DNA of 42,400 bases from a bacterium BMS3Bbin03 (lineage in GTDB: Bacteria > Zhuqueibacterota > JdFR-76 > BMS3Abin05). The stretch covers positions 1 to 42,400 of the forward strand of contig BDTM01000035.1 in NCBI GenBank assembly GCA_002898015.1, written 5' to 3'. Within the stretch, counting starts at the first letter, position 1. Each line of letters begins with the position of its first letter. The position numbers and the translations under genes are program-made. Below the pieces are notes generated by a model that worked only from the letters and a program-made list of their open reading frames with translations, did no database searches and was not told the origin of the DNA. Of the stretch, positions 27,460 through 35,641 are shown in pieces.

Positions 27460-27549
27460 CGGCAATTCCAATAAATCGATTAGCTCTCCAAAATACCTTC
27501 TTGCGCGGCAGAAAATAAACATGACGAACGCATTAAAGCGGTCAACCTC

Positions 27550-28305
27550 TCACAGTCTGACGGTGACGCCTCTGTTTTTTAAATACTGTTTCACCTGCCC
27601 GATGCTCAATTCTCCAAAATGAAAGAGAGAGGCGGCGAGTGCCGCATCAGCCCTTCCCGGGACGAGGGCGTCATAAAAATGCGCCAGTTTTCCGGCGCCT
27701 CCGGAAGCGATAATCGGAATGTTCACCACGTCAGCCATGTGCTGCAGAAGCGGAATGTTGTACCCTTTTTTGGTGCCGTCCCGGTCGATGCTGGTAAGCA
27801 GCACCTCGCCGGCACCTAAATCCTCGGCTTGTTTTGCCCAGGTGAGGGCATTTTTACCGGTAGGGGTTCTCCCCCCGTGAATATAAACCTCGAAAAAACT
27901 GCCCGTCCATTTGGCGTCGATGGCGATGACGATGCACTGGTTCCCGAAAATTTCGGCCCCTTCTTCGATGAGTTTTGGATTTTGCACCGCCGCGGTATTG
28001 ACGGAGATTTTATCGGCGCCGGCGGAAAGAAGTGCCTGCATGTCACGGACGGTTCGAATGCCGCCGCCGACCGTGAACGGAATAAAAACCGCTTCCGCTG
28101 TTCGAGAGACGACGTCCAGCAGAATATTCCGTTCTTCCACAGAAGCCGTGATGTCCAAAAAGACCAGTTCATCGGCGCCCTCCGCATTGTAACGAACGGC
28201 GTTTTCAACAGGATTGCCCGCATCGACAAGATTGACAAAATGAATGCCTTTTACAACCTTCCCGTGATGTACATCCAAACACGGGATGATGCGTTTTGCT
28301 AACAT
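27550..28305 (-). CDS. hisF: Imidazole glycerol phosphate synthase subunit HisF (cyclase)
   Basis: A 251-residue TIM barrel beginning [20 protein letters not shown], with [17 protein letters not shown] and [13 protein letters not shown]. The N-terminal and mid-barrel Asp residues are the catalytic pair in this family. It takes ammonia from HisH and makes IGP and AICAR. Length is standard. It overlaps the 3' end of hisA by seven bases. The product AICAR feeds the purine route, whose genes are elsewhere in this window. Confidence 0.97.
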   Translation of the reverse strand: MLAKRIIPCLDVHHGKVVKGIHFVNLVDAGNPVENAVRYNAEGADELVFLDITASVEERNILLDVVSRTAEAVFIPFTVGGGIRTVRDMQALLSAGADKISVNTAAVQNPKLIEEGAEIFGNQCIVIAIDAKWTGSFFEVYIHGGRTPTGKNALTWAKQAEDLGAGEVLLTSIDRDGTKKGYNIPLLQHMADVVNIPIIASGGAGKLAHFYDALVPGRADAALAASLFHFGELSIGQVKQYLKNRGVTVRL

Positions 28306-29036
28306 CCCGATTGCTCCATTTTTCTGATCAGCTTCTTCAACTGTATTCTGCCATCGTAAAGAGCCTTTCCCACAATAACGCCTTCCAAATAGCGCAGCTT
28401 TGCTTCACACAATTTCGTGATCTCATTTTCATCGGAAATGCCGCCCGACAGAATGATTCTAAATGAAAAAGATGCATTAATTTCTATTAACTCCTTTAAG
28501 TTGGGCCCGCTCAGCATACCGTCCCTGGAAATATCCGTATAAACAATGCGTGTCAGACCTGTCTTTTCCCATTTTCTGAGAAAATCGAACAGTGTGACGG
28601 CAGTCACATCGGTCCAGCCGTGCGTCGCAATTTTTCCATTCAGGGCGTCCACCCCGAGCACGATTTTTTCGGATGTAAATTTTTCGATGGCCTTCAGGAC
28701 CACTTCCGGCCGGGTGACCGCCGCACTTCCCAGGATGACGCGATGGATCCCGCACTCCAATGCGCGTTCGATCGCCTGCAGGTTTCGCAGTCCGCCGCCC
28801 AATTCGACCGGAATAGAGACGGCTTCCGCAATCCTTTGAATCGTGCGGGCATGGATGGATTTCCCTTTAAAAGCGCCGTCCAGATCCACCAGGTGGAGCC
28901 ATGACGCGCCCTGTGCTTCCCAGTGCTTTGCAATCTGAACCGGATTGTCGGAGTAAGACGTCACTTTTTCCGCCTTTCCCTGTTGAAGGCGAACGACTTT
29001 GCCGCCCTTTAAATCGATTGCCGGAATAAGGATCAT
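28299..29036 (-). CDS. hisA: ProFAR isomerase HisA
   Basis: A 245-residue TIM barrel starting [31 protein letters not shown], the second-half motif [14 protein letters not shown] and a phosphate-binding LSGGI loop are present. It isomerises the aminoaldose ProFAR to PRFAR, the substrate of HisF-HisH. Its start overlaps hisH by four bases and its end overlaps hisF by seven, indicating tight translational coupling. Confidence 0.96.
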   Translation of the reverse strand: MILIPAIDLKGGKVVRLQQGKAEKVTSYSDNPVQIAKHWEAQGASWLHLVDLDGAFKGKSIHARTIQRIAEAVSIPVELGGGLRNLQAIERALECGIHRVILGSAAVTRPEVVLKAIEKFTSEKIVLGVDALNGKIATHGWTDVTAVTLFDFLRKWEKTGLTRIVYTDISRDGMLSGPNLKELIEINASFSFRIILSGGISDENEITKLCEAKLRYLEGVIVGKALYDGRIQLKKLIRKMEQSGC

Positions 29037-29632
29037 ATTTTTCTCACAAAATTTTCCAGTAATTGAAGACCCGCATCCTGGCTTTTCTCCGGATGAAATT
29101 GGACGCCGAAAATCAATTCATTTTGAGCGACGGATGTAAAGGTCAATCCGTACGCAGTGGTTGCCAATTGGTAAACTTCATCTGTTTCCGAGTAATAGGA
29201 ATCCGCAAAATAGAAATAGCTTTCGTCCGGAATTTCGTAAAACAGAGGGGAGGCTTTCGTGAATTTGACCTGATTCCATCCGATATGGGGAATCCGAACG
29301 GTGTTCGGAAGCCGTTTGACGTGTCCCGGAATCAGATTAAGCCCCGTGTAAAAGCCGTGTTCCTCACTGTCTGTAAACAGCAACTGGTGTCCCAGACAAA
29401 TGCCGAGAATGGGTACGTTTTGCCGAACCAGTTTCTGCAGGACCGATTTGAGTCCCGTTTTCTCCAGATTTTGAATCGCGGAGCCGAATGCACCCACCCC
29501 CGGGAAAATCACACGATCGGCTGACCGGATTTTTGCGGCTGAATCCGTAATTTCTGCAGGGAATCCTAATTTTTTAAACGCCTTCTCCACGCTGGCCAGA
29601 TTACCCACGCCGTAATTTAGAATGGCAATCAT
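29033..29632 (-). CDS. hisH: Imidazole glycerol phosphate synthase subunit HisH (glutaminase)
   Basis: A 199-residue class I glutamine amidotransferase with MIAILNYGVGNLASVEKAF at the start, VIFPGVGAFGSA, the nucleophile Cys in LGICLGHQLLF, and His-Glu in VQFHPEKS. It passes ammonia to HisF. Start and stop both overlap neighbouring his genes by four bases (hisB upstream, hisA downstream). Confidence 0.97.
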   Translation of the reverse strand: MIAILNYGVGNLASVEKAFKKLGFPAEITDSAAKIRSADRVIFPGVGAFGSAIQNLEKTGLKSVLQKLVRQNVPILGICLGHQLLFTDSEEHGFYTGLNLIPGHVKRLPNTVRIPHIGWNQVKFTKASPLFYEIPDESYFYFADSYYSETDEVYQLATTAYGLTFTSVAQNELIFGVQFHPEKSQDAGLQLLENFVRKI

Positions 29633-30210
29633 TTTGTCGAAAGAACTCCCTGCATTCCGGGTTCAATTTTTACCGCATGGTGAAGCGCAAGCCCCACGGC
29701 CTTAAAAACTGCCTCGATGATATGATGGGTGTTTTTTCCGTCTAAAATGGAAATGTGCAGCGTGAACCGGGCATTCGCCGCAAATGCCCGGAAAAATTCC
29801 TCCACCATTTGTGAATCAAAAGCGAGACTGGGATTGACCGGAATTTCGCCGGTAAACCGCAAAAAACCGCGGCCGGAAATATCCAGTGCCACCCGCACCA
29901 GTGCCTCATCCATCGGCAGCAGGGCGTGGCCGAAACGCAGGATGCCCATTCGGTCGCCGACGGCTTTTGCAAAAGCCTGTCCGGTCACAATCCCCACGTC
30001 TTCGATGGTGTGATGCTGGTCGACATGGAGATCTCCATCGGCCTGAACCTCAATATCAAAAAGCGAAGTTTTCGTCAGAGATTGAAGGACATGGTCGAAA
30101 AAGCCGATCCCCGTCTGAATTTTGGCTTTTCCGGAACCATTTAGGTTTAATGTGACGTCAATGGCTGTTTCTTTTGTTTTTCTCGAAACGGCTGCGGTTC
30201 TTTTTGACAT
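29629..30210 (-). CDS. hisB: Imidazoleglycerol-phosphate dehydratase (monofunctional)
   Basis: A 193-residue enzyme with metal-ligand motifs DQHHTIEDVGIVTGQAF and the second set in NTHHIIEAVFKAVGLALHHA. GIGFFDHVLQSL is also typical. It dehydrates IGP to imidazole acetol phosphate. There is no fused phosphatase domain, unlike E. coli HisB, which leaves that step to another gene (see the PHP protein). AGGAAA lies upstream of the ATG. Confidence 0.96.
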   Translation of the reverse strand: MSKRTAAVSRKTKETAIDVTLNLNGSGKAKIQTGIGFFDHVLQSLTKTSLFDIEVQADGDLHVDQHHTIEDVGIVTGQAFAKAVGDRMGILRFGHALLPMDEALVRVALDISGRGFLRFTGEIPVNPSLAFDSQMVEEFFRAFAANARFTLHISILDGKNTHHIIEAVFKAVGLALHHAVKIEPGMQGVLSTK

Positions 30211-30227
30211 TCAGTTTTCCTTTCCTT

Positions 30228-31292
30228 TTATCCTTGTAGAATTTTACGCAGTGCATCCAAAAACCGGTCGTTTTCTTCCGGCTTTCCGATTGTGACCCGT
30301 AATGCCTTTTCCAGCTTTGGATAATACGACACGTCACGGATGAGAATGCCTTGTGATTTTAACTGCTCAAAAATGTGCTGAACGGGTTTTTCGGTTGTTT
30401 CAAATAAAATGAAATTGGCCTCGCTCGGATACGGCTTTATACCGGAAATTTTGGCCATTTCAGCAAACAGACGCTCCCGTTCCTTTTTAATAAAGGCCAC
30501 ATTATTTAGAATGATCTTCGAATGGGCAAATAGTACGGTCGCCGCAACCTGTGAAAAGCGGTTCACACTGAACGGTAATTTTGCCTTTTTTAATTCGGAA
30601 ACCACTTTCGGCCTGCCCAGCAGATAGCCCAGTCGAAGACCGGCAAGACTAAATCCTTTGGAAAGCGTCCGCAAAATGACCAGGTTCTGATGGGTGTCGA
30701 TTAATTTTTTTGCCGTGGTCTGTGAAAATTCGAAATAGGCTTCATCCAGAACGAAAAGGCCATTAAAAACAGTTAAAATTTTTTCGATGGTGGATAATTT
30801 CAGCAGCGCGCCTGTGGGGTTGTTGGGTGAATCGATCAGTATCATTTGCACGGATTTATCCCGCAGTGTATTCAGAATTTCGGCTTCTTCAAATTGGAGA
30901 TTTTGATTCAAAAAAATCTGAAACAGCTCCACATTAAAAATTTTCGCCAATCGCGGATAAACCGAAAATCCGGGGCGGATAATCAGCATTCCGTCACCGG
31001 GATTTAACGCGCCGATCATCGTGGTCTGAATGAGTTCATTCGAGCCGTTACCCGGCAAAATGCCCTCCTTTGGATAACCGGCATACTGAGAAAGTGCGTC
31101 CAGCAAATCCTCCGGCCCCTCTGTCGGATAACGCGACCACTCATCTTTTTGAAACCGGTGCCAGATTTCCTGTTTAATCTCTGAAGGGATATCAAACGGT
31201 GACTCATTTTGGTTAAGCTTAACCGGAAACCCTTCCTGCGGCACCGAATAAGATCCCAGATCCTGGATGGAAAATTTTAAAAACGGAATCAT
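30228..31292 (-). CDS. hisC: Histidinol-phosphate aminotransferase
   Basis: A 354-residue class I/II aminotransferase. VKLNQNESPFDIP opens the family; LPGNGSNELI, DSPNNPTGALL, VLDEAYFEF and the PLP-lysine motif LRTLSKGFSLAGLRLGY are all present. It transfers the amino group from glutamate to imidazole acetol phosphate. It lies between hisD (14 bases upstream) and hisB (17 bases downstream). Aromatic aminotransferase side activity is possible, but the operon makes HisC the clear call. Confidence 0.96.
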   Translation of the reverse strand: MIPFLKFSIQDLGSYSVPQEGFPVKLNQNESPFDIPSEIKQEIWHRFQKDEWSRYPTEGPEDLLDALSQYAGYPKEGILPGNGSNELIQTTMIGALNPGDGMLIIRPGFSVYPRLAKIFNVELFQIFLNQNLQFEEAEILNTLRDKSVQMILIDSPNNPTGALLKLSTIEKILTVFNGLFVLDEAYFEFSQTTAKKLIDTHQNLVILRTLSKGFSLAGLRLGYLLGRPKVVSELKKAKLPFSVNRFSQVAATVLFAHSKIILNNVAFIKKERERLFAEMAKISGIKPYPSEANFILFETTEKPVQHIFEQLKSQGILIRDVSYYPKLEKALRVTIGKPEENDRFLDALRKILQG

Positions 31293-31306
31293 CTCTTTTC
31301 CGAAAG

Positions 31307-32590
31307 TTATTGGTGAAATGAACGACGACTTCTTATTTTAATGGATCCGGCGTGGGCCGTAAGCCCCTCGGCTTCGGCGAGGATTTCGATTTTTTCGGCC
31401 TCCCGTCGAATTTTACTCTCAGAATATTGAATCCAGGAACTGCGTTTGAGAAACTCGTAAACGCCCAGCGGAGACGCGAACCGTGCCGTACGGGATGTGG
31501 GCAGCACATGAGAAGGGCCGGCCCAGTAATCGCCCAATGCTACCGGCGAAAAGGATCCCACAAAAACGGCGCCTCCATTGTAAATGTTTCCCGCAACTTC
31601 TTCGGCGTTCTGCGTTTGAACCGACACATGTTCCGGTGCCAGTTTATTCACAATTTTAATCCCCTCTTCAAGTGAATTGACCAGGATAATTCGGCCGGAA
31701 GTTTTTAAAGAGGCTTTTAGAATGCCTCTGCGTTCCAGTTTGGGGATTTCCTCAGCCAATGTAGTTTGAATTTTTTCAATCAGATTTGAAGAGTCCGTAA
31801 CCAGGATGCTCTTTGCCAGCTCGTCGTGTTCCGCCTGTGCCAGAATTTCCCAGGCCACAAATTCCGGTTTTGCAAATTCGTCTGCGAGAATCACAACTTC
31901 ACTTGGGCCGGCCAGGCTGTCGATTCCCACCTGGCCAAAGACAAACTTTTTGGCTAATTGAACATAAATGTTTCCCGGTCCCACAATCTTATCGACCGGT
32001 TTAATGGTGTTCGTGCCGTACGCCAGGGCAGCAATGGCCTGAGCCCCGCCGGCCCGGTAAATTTCAAACACACCGGCGATCTCCGCAGCAGCTAAAATGG
32101 CCGGATGAATGGATTTGTCGTTCGCCGGGGGGGTGACCAGCACAATTTCCTTTACACCGGCCACGGCTGCCGGAATGGCTGTCATCAGCACGGTGGAAGC
32201 GTAAGGGGCTTTTCCGCCCGGGATGTAAATACCCACGCGTTCAATCGGCAGTATTCGCTCTCCTACAATTGCTCCATCGTTTCCCTTGATTTGCCAGGAT
32301 TTTGGCAATTGGTGCTTTGAAAACGTCCGGATGTTTTGTGAAGCACCCTGTAAGCTTTGCAGTAGTTTTTTTGAAATGCCGTTTGTGTTTACCTTATTTT
32401 TTGAAAAAGGAATATCGGAAATTTCAAAACCGGGGCAATCAAACCGGCATGTCCAGGCGGCAAGCGCCGAATCGCCTTCTCTGTAAACGGATTGAATGAT
32501 CTTTTCGACCTGGCGCGAAATCCGTGAATCCGGGGCCGGAAATCGAAAATCCTCTATTTTAAAATCGTCCGCCTTAATCGTCGGAATCAT
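31307..32590 (-). CDS. hisD: Histidinol dehydrogenase
   Basis: A 427-residue enzyme with GERILPIERVGIYIPGGKA, DKIVGPGNIYVQLAKK, the AQAEHDE motif holding the zinc-ligand Gln and His, LAPEHVSVQT, and the C-terminal LTAHAGSIK His. It oxidises histidinol to histidine in two NAD steps. Its start overlaps the 3' end of hisG by 17 bases. Complete and typical. Confidence 0.97.
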   Translation of the reverse strand: MIPTIKADDFKIEDFRFPAPDSRISRQVEKIIQSVYREGDSALAAWTCRFDCPGFEISDIPFSKNKVNTNGISKKLLQSLQGASQNIRTFSKHQLPKSWQIKGNDGAIVGERILPIERVGIYIPGGKAPYASTVLMTAIPAAVAGVKEIVLVTPPANDKSIHPAILAAAEIAGVFEIYRAGGAQAIAALAYGTNTIKPVDKIVGPGNIYVQLAKKFVFGQVGIDSLAGPSEVVILADEFAKPEFVAWEILAQAEHDELAKSILVTDSSNLIEKIQTTLAEEIPKLERRGILKASLKTSGRIILVNSLEEGIKIVNKLAPEHVSVQTQNAEEVAGNIYNGGAVFVGSFSPVALGDYWAGPSHVLPTSRTARFASPLGVYEFLKRSSWIQYSESKIRREAEKIEILAEAEGLTAHAGSIKIRSRRSFHQ

Positions 32591-33194
32591 TTTTAAGCCT
32601 CCGGTAAATCAGTTCAATATCGGAATGTTTCATGACAAAACTGGCCCGGTTCACAATGAGCCTGGCTGAGATCGGTGCAATGCTTTCCAGAATTTGTAAA
32701 TTATTTTCTTTGAGCGTCTTTCCGGTCTTGACGATGTCCACAATCACGTCTCCCAGATTAAGGACTGCGCCTAATTCGACCGAGCCCGACAGTTTGATCA
32801 GTTCGATGGGCAGTCCCTTTTGGTTAAAGAAATCGGTTGCGATATTGGGATATTTTGTGGTGACTTTTAAAAACTGCGATTTCCGGTAATCTTCCAACGG
32901 CTGTTTCCCGGCCACAACCATTTTGCAGGCGCCGAAATGCAGGTCGAGAAGTTCGTACACGTCGCAGTCTTTTTCCCAGATGTTATCTTTTCCGCAAATG
33001 CCGATGTCGGCGATACCGTATTCCACATACAGGGGCACATCCTGATCTTTGATGAAAATGGCGCGTCGTTCCTGATTTTCGGTAACGGAAATCAGCGCCC
33101 GGTTGAAGGGCTCCTCTATGTGAACGCCGGCTCTTGAGAGTTTGTGAATGGCCGTGTGCAGCAGGCGGCCTTTGGGAAGCGCCACGGTAATCAT
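32574..33194 (-). CDS. hisG: ATP phosphoribosyltransferase catalytic subunit, short form
   Basis: A 206-residue protein: ITVALPKGRLLHTAI, the domain I/II pattern YVEYGIADIGICGKDN, and the phosphoribosyl-binding GDVIVDIVKTGKTLKENNL loop. At this length it lacks the C-terminal ACT-like regulatory domain of long HisG, so it needs HisZ, which is encoded directly upstream and overlaps by four bases. It catalyses the committed, histidine-inhibited step from ATP and PRPP. Confidence 0.96.
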   Translation of the reverse strand: MITVALPKGRLLHTAIHKLSRAGVHIEEPFNRALISVTENQERRAIFIKDQDVPLYVEYGIADIGICGKDNIWEKDCDVYELLDLHFGACKMVVAGKQPLEDYRKSQFLKVTTKYPNIATDFFNQKGLPIELIKLSGSVELGAVLNLGDVIVDIVKTGKTLKENNLQILESIAPISARLIVNRASFVMKHSDIELIYRRLKNDSDD

Positions 33195-34165
33195 AAAACA
33201 GCCTCCAGTCGTTCAAGCGTGAAAGAAAAACCAACGGCCGGCAAATCGAGACCGAATCTTTGCAGCAGCCGGTCATACCGGCCGCCGTTTCCGATTGGGA
33301 AACCCAGGGCTTCCGTAAAAACTTCGAATAAAATGCCCGTATAATAACTCATCCCTTTTAAACTGCCGAAATCGATTGTAATAAACCGGTCCATTTTGTG
33401 TTGTTTGAGCAGGTGGTAGAGTGCCGTTAACTCTTGAAGAATCGGCTGCAATTGAAACTTCCGGACAATCCATTCGATTTTCGACAAAACCTCTTCTCCG
33501 CCCACCAGAGTGGGAACTGCAATCAGCGCTTCAAACAGCGCATCGGGAATATTTTTGGATCGAAGATAATCTTCCAATTCCGGCAGGCGCTTATCGGCCA
33601 GAAATTTTCGAATCCGGTCTTTTTCTTCATCTGTTAAAGAAGAAGCACTCATAATTCCATTTACAAACTCAACATGTCCCAGATTCATCTGAAAGTCGGA
33701 CAGCCCGATTTTCTGAAGGGTTAAAATGGCGGTCTGTAAAATGGAAAAATCGGCGGCAACACTGTTCCTGCCGATAAACTCGACACCGGCCTGTGTGAAC
33801 TCGGAAAATTTGCCTGCGTGGGGATTTTCCTTTCTGTAAACGGGATTGACGTAAAACAATTTTAGAGGCTTTTCTGCCCGGAACAACTTAGTGGCGACTA
33901 ACCGCGCGACAGCACAGGTGTTGTCGGCTCGCAGCGCCAGCAAATCGCCGTCACGATTGAAAAAGCGGTAAGACTGGTTGAGCATTTCCGGGCGCATGCC
34001 TCTCTCAAATACGTCGAAATATTCGATTGTAGGGGTGATCACCTCGGAGAACCCCTGCTGCCGGAATTCGTCTCTCAGTTTATTTTCAAGAGCTCGCCTT
34101 CGGGCGGCTCCGTCAAAGTAATAATCGACGACGCCGGGCGGTAACTGCGCAATGGATCGCTGCAT
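33191..34165 (-). CDS. hisZ: ATP phosphoribosyltransferase regulatory subunit HisZ
   Basis: A 324-residue protein related to the catalytic core of histidyl-tRNA synthetase but without tRNA-binding parts: YYFDGAARRRALENKL, the motif-2 region LLALRADNTCAVARLVA and YYTGILFEVF. HisZ is needed to activate short HisG and to confer histidine feedback. ATG 34165 has GGGAG just upstream; the longer TTG start at 34177 would fall in the attenuator tail. It is the first structural gene of the his operon. Confidence 0.93.
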   Translation of the reverse strand: MQRSIAQLPPGVVDYYFDGAARRRALENKLRDEFRQQGFSEVITPTIEYFDVFERGMRPEMLNQSYRFFNRDGDLLALRADNTCAVARLVATKLFRAEKPLKLFYVNPVYRKENPHAGKFSEFTQAGVEFIGRNSVAADFSILQTAILTLQKIGLSDFQMNLGHVEFVNGIMSASSLTDEEKDRIRKFLADKRLPELEDYLRSKNIPDALFEALIAVPTLVGGEEVLSKIEWIVRKFQLQPILQELTALYHLLKQHKMDRFITIDFGSLKGMSYYTGILFEVFTEALGFPIGNGGRYDRLLQRFGLDLPAVGFSFTLERLEAVL

Positions 34166-34178
34166 AAAATCTCCCAAT

Positions 34179-34212
34179 AAAAAAGCCCACTTCCAAAATA
34201 GGAGAGTGGGCC
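34179..34212 (-). terminator. Intrinsic terminator of the his leader (attenuator)
   Basis: On the minus strand, GCCCACT (34205-34211) pairs with AGTGGGC (34185-34191), with an extra inner TCC/GGA pairing across one bulged base and a TATTTT loop. Six T residues follow (34179-34184). It ends 14 bases before the hisZ start codon. The segment GGCCCAC (34206-34212) can instead pair with GTGGGCC (34253-34259) inside the leader ORF, which would prevent the terminator. Confidence 0.88.
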
Positions 34213-34232
34213 TGAAATGAAAAAAAATTTAT

Positions 34233-34316
34233 CTATAGTTTTCCCATAAACCGGCCCACCTGGTTCCGATGGTGATGATGATCCTGAAAATGTCTGGGCC
34301 TCATGGACAATGGCAT
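34233..34316 (-). CDS. hisL: His operon leader peptide, four consecutive His codons
   Basis: A 27-codon ORF from ATG 34316 to TAG at 34233-34235, with AGGAG six bases upstream (34323-34327). The peptide begins MPLSMRPRHFQDHHHHRN; four consecutive His codons (CAT CAT CAC CAT) are codons 13-16, and another His is codon 9. It ends just before a terminator that precedes hisZ. Three mutually exclusive RNA pairings surround it. This is the layout of classical enteric his attenuation: when His-tRNA is scarce the ribosome stalls and the operon is read through. An in-frame inner ATG at 34304 is a possible second start. The peptide itself is unlikely to have another role. Confidence 0.87.
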   Translation of the reverse strand: MPLSMRPRHFQDHHHHRNQVGRFMGKL

Positions 34317-34349
34317 TGAATGCTCCTGAATTTTATTAAAATTACTTTA

Positions 34350-34378
34350 ATAGTAAGAAAAATAATTTCAAAAAGCAA
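34350..34378 (-). promoter_or_regulatory. Putative his operon promoter
   Basis: On the minus strand, TTGCTT (34373-34378) and TACTAT (34350-34355) are 17 bases apart, in an AT-rich stretch. The match is moderate (3/6 and 4/6). Transcription would start about 15 bases before the leader ribosome binding site. Confidence 0.35.
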
Positions 34379-34479
34379 GAAGTATTTTTAAATATTAAAT
34401 ATAATACTCCGAAGCTGTCTTTTGTGCCGTCTTCCAATTATTGCCGCTGTAATTCTTTTGTAAAAAACGAAGATATCGG

Positions 34480-34508
34480 TTGTCTTATTATAAAAATCCT
34501 TGTATTTT
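34480..34508 (+). promoter_or_regulatory. Putative promoter for the flippase-like gene
   Basis: TTGTCT (34480-34485), 17 bases, TATTTT (34503-34508), about 70 bases before the GTG start at 34580. Match is 4/6 in each box. It diverges from the his promoter within the same AT-rich intergenic region. Confidence 0.3.
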
Positions 34509-34579
34509 TAAGCCTTCTTTAGTAATTTGACTAAATCAATTTTGACTGTAACGAGGGTTAAAGGATTCAGGAGATTAAT

Positions 34580-35641
34580 GTGGCGTTGAAAGGAAAATAT
34601 ATCTGGTTTTGGAAGGGATTCTTAATTTATATTTCAATTAGCTTTATTGTTCTGGTCACACTGTTCTTTACCACGTCGAAACTCTCCGAATTAAGAATCT
34701 TCTCACATCTTCACTGGAAATATTTGATCCCATTAGCCCTGATCATTATCTTCAGGATTGTTTTTGATGGATTAGGGCTGAAAGTATTAATCCCAAAATT
34801 CGTCCCAATCTCTCTCTGGCAAACCATTAAAATTCGTTTGATGGGAATGTATTTTGCGGTGGCGGTCCCGATACCCACTTCCCATGTCTATTTCCAATCT
34901 TATCTGGTGTCCAGATTTAAAATTAGTTATGCAGAGAGTCTCGGCATCTTAACCGTAAGGACTCTTTTACCCGCTTTATTTTTCCTGCTGCTCATTCCGG
35001 TTTATTTCACCATTCAACTGCCGTTTAAAAATTCGGTCATTTTACACAAGATCATTCAACTCACAATTGTGTCCATTATCGGCGTTATTTTATTGATAAT
35101 CGTCTTTCTGGTTTTTCCGGATTCCTTTACGAAGGGTCTGAAGAAATTATTAAAGGTGCTGCTGAAACTGAAATGGATTTCATCGAAGCATTACGATCTT
35201 TTGGTGGCACGAATCGAAGAAACCATTAGTAAAATCGGCGGGATTCTTCAGCTCTATTTCAAGAAAGAACCGGCTATTTTGATGATTTCGCTGCTTTATA
35301 TTATTATTTCATTTCTATTTGAATTTTTAACGGCCAATTTTGTGTTTCTGGTGTTGGGATTATCCGTCTCTTTCCTGAAGTTGTTCTTTCTGCAGTTTTT
35401 TCTAAAGATTATTATCCAATATGCACCCACACCGGGGGGGACGGGTGTGGATGAAATAACTTATGCCGGGCTCTTTGCGCTTTTTGTGCCGAAAGAGATT
35501 GTGGCGATCACTGTGTTTGTGTGGCGGTTTTTTCATGCGTATCTGTTGATTTTAATTGGCGGTATTCTCACATTTTTGCAATTCAGGGGCAGAAATTTAC
35601 AGAGTATCCTTGAAGGAAAAGATCGTGATGCTGACCCCTAA
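34580..35641 (+). CDS. Flippase-like membrane protein, lysylphosphatidylglycerol synthase TM-domain family
   Basis: A 353-residue protein with about eight membrane helices. The pattern (N-terminal helix, RLMGMYFAVAVPIPTS, a central basic loop, and the late APTPGGTGVDEITYAGLFAL) matches the PF03706 family of membrane proteins found as the integral domain of MprF/LPG synthases and as stand-alone proteins. The stand-alone members have been linked to lipid or glycan handling; the actual substrate is not known here. GTG 34580 has CAGGAG six bases upstream; an ATG two bases earlier is in a frame that stops at once. It overlaps the next gene by 14 bases. Codon use is AT-rich compared with the neighbours. 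Confidence 0.8.
   Translation: MALKGKYIWFWKGFLIYISISFIVLVTLFFTTSKLSELRIFSHLHWKYLIPLALIIIFRIVFDGLGLKVLIPKFVPISLWQTIKIRLMGMYFAVAVPIPTSHVYFQSYLVSRFKISYAESLGILTVRTLLPALFFLLLIPVYFTIQLPFKNSVILHKIIQLTIVSIIGVILLIIVFLVFPDSFTKGLKKLLKVLLKLKWISSKHYDLLVARIEETISKIGGILQLYFKKEPAILMISLLYIIISFLFEFLTANFVFLVLGLSVSFLKLFFLQFFLKIIIQYAPTPGGTGVDEITYAGLFALFVPKEIVAITVFVWRFFHAYLLILIGGILTFLQFRGRNLQSILEGKDRDADP

Noticed and set aside
34179..34330. T-box (tRNA-His) leader before hisZ
   Set aside because: No T-box sequence or specifier loop is visible, whereas a His-rich leader ORF with a ribosome binding site is.
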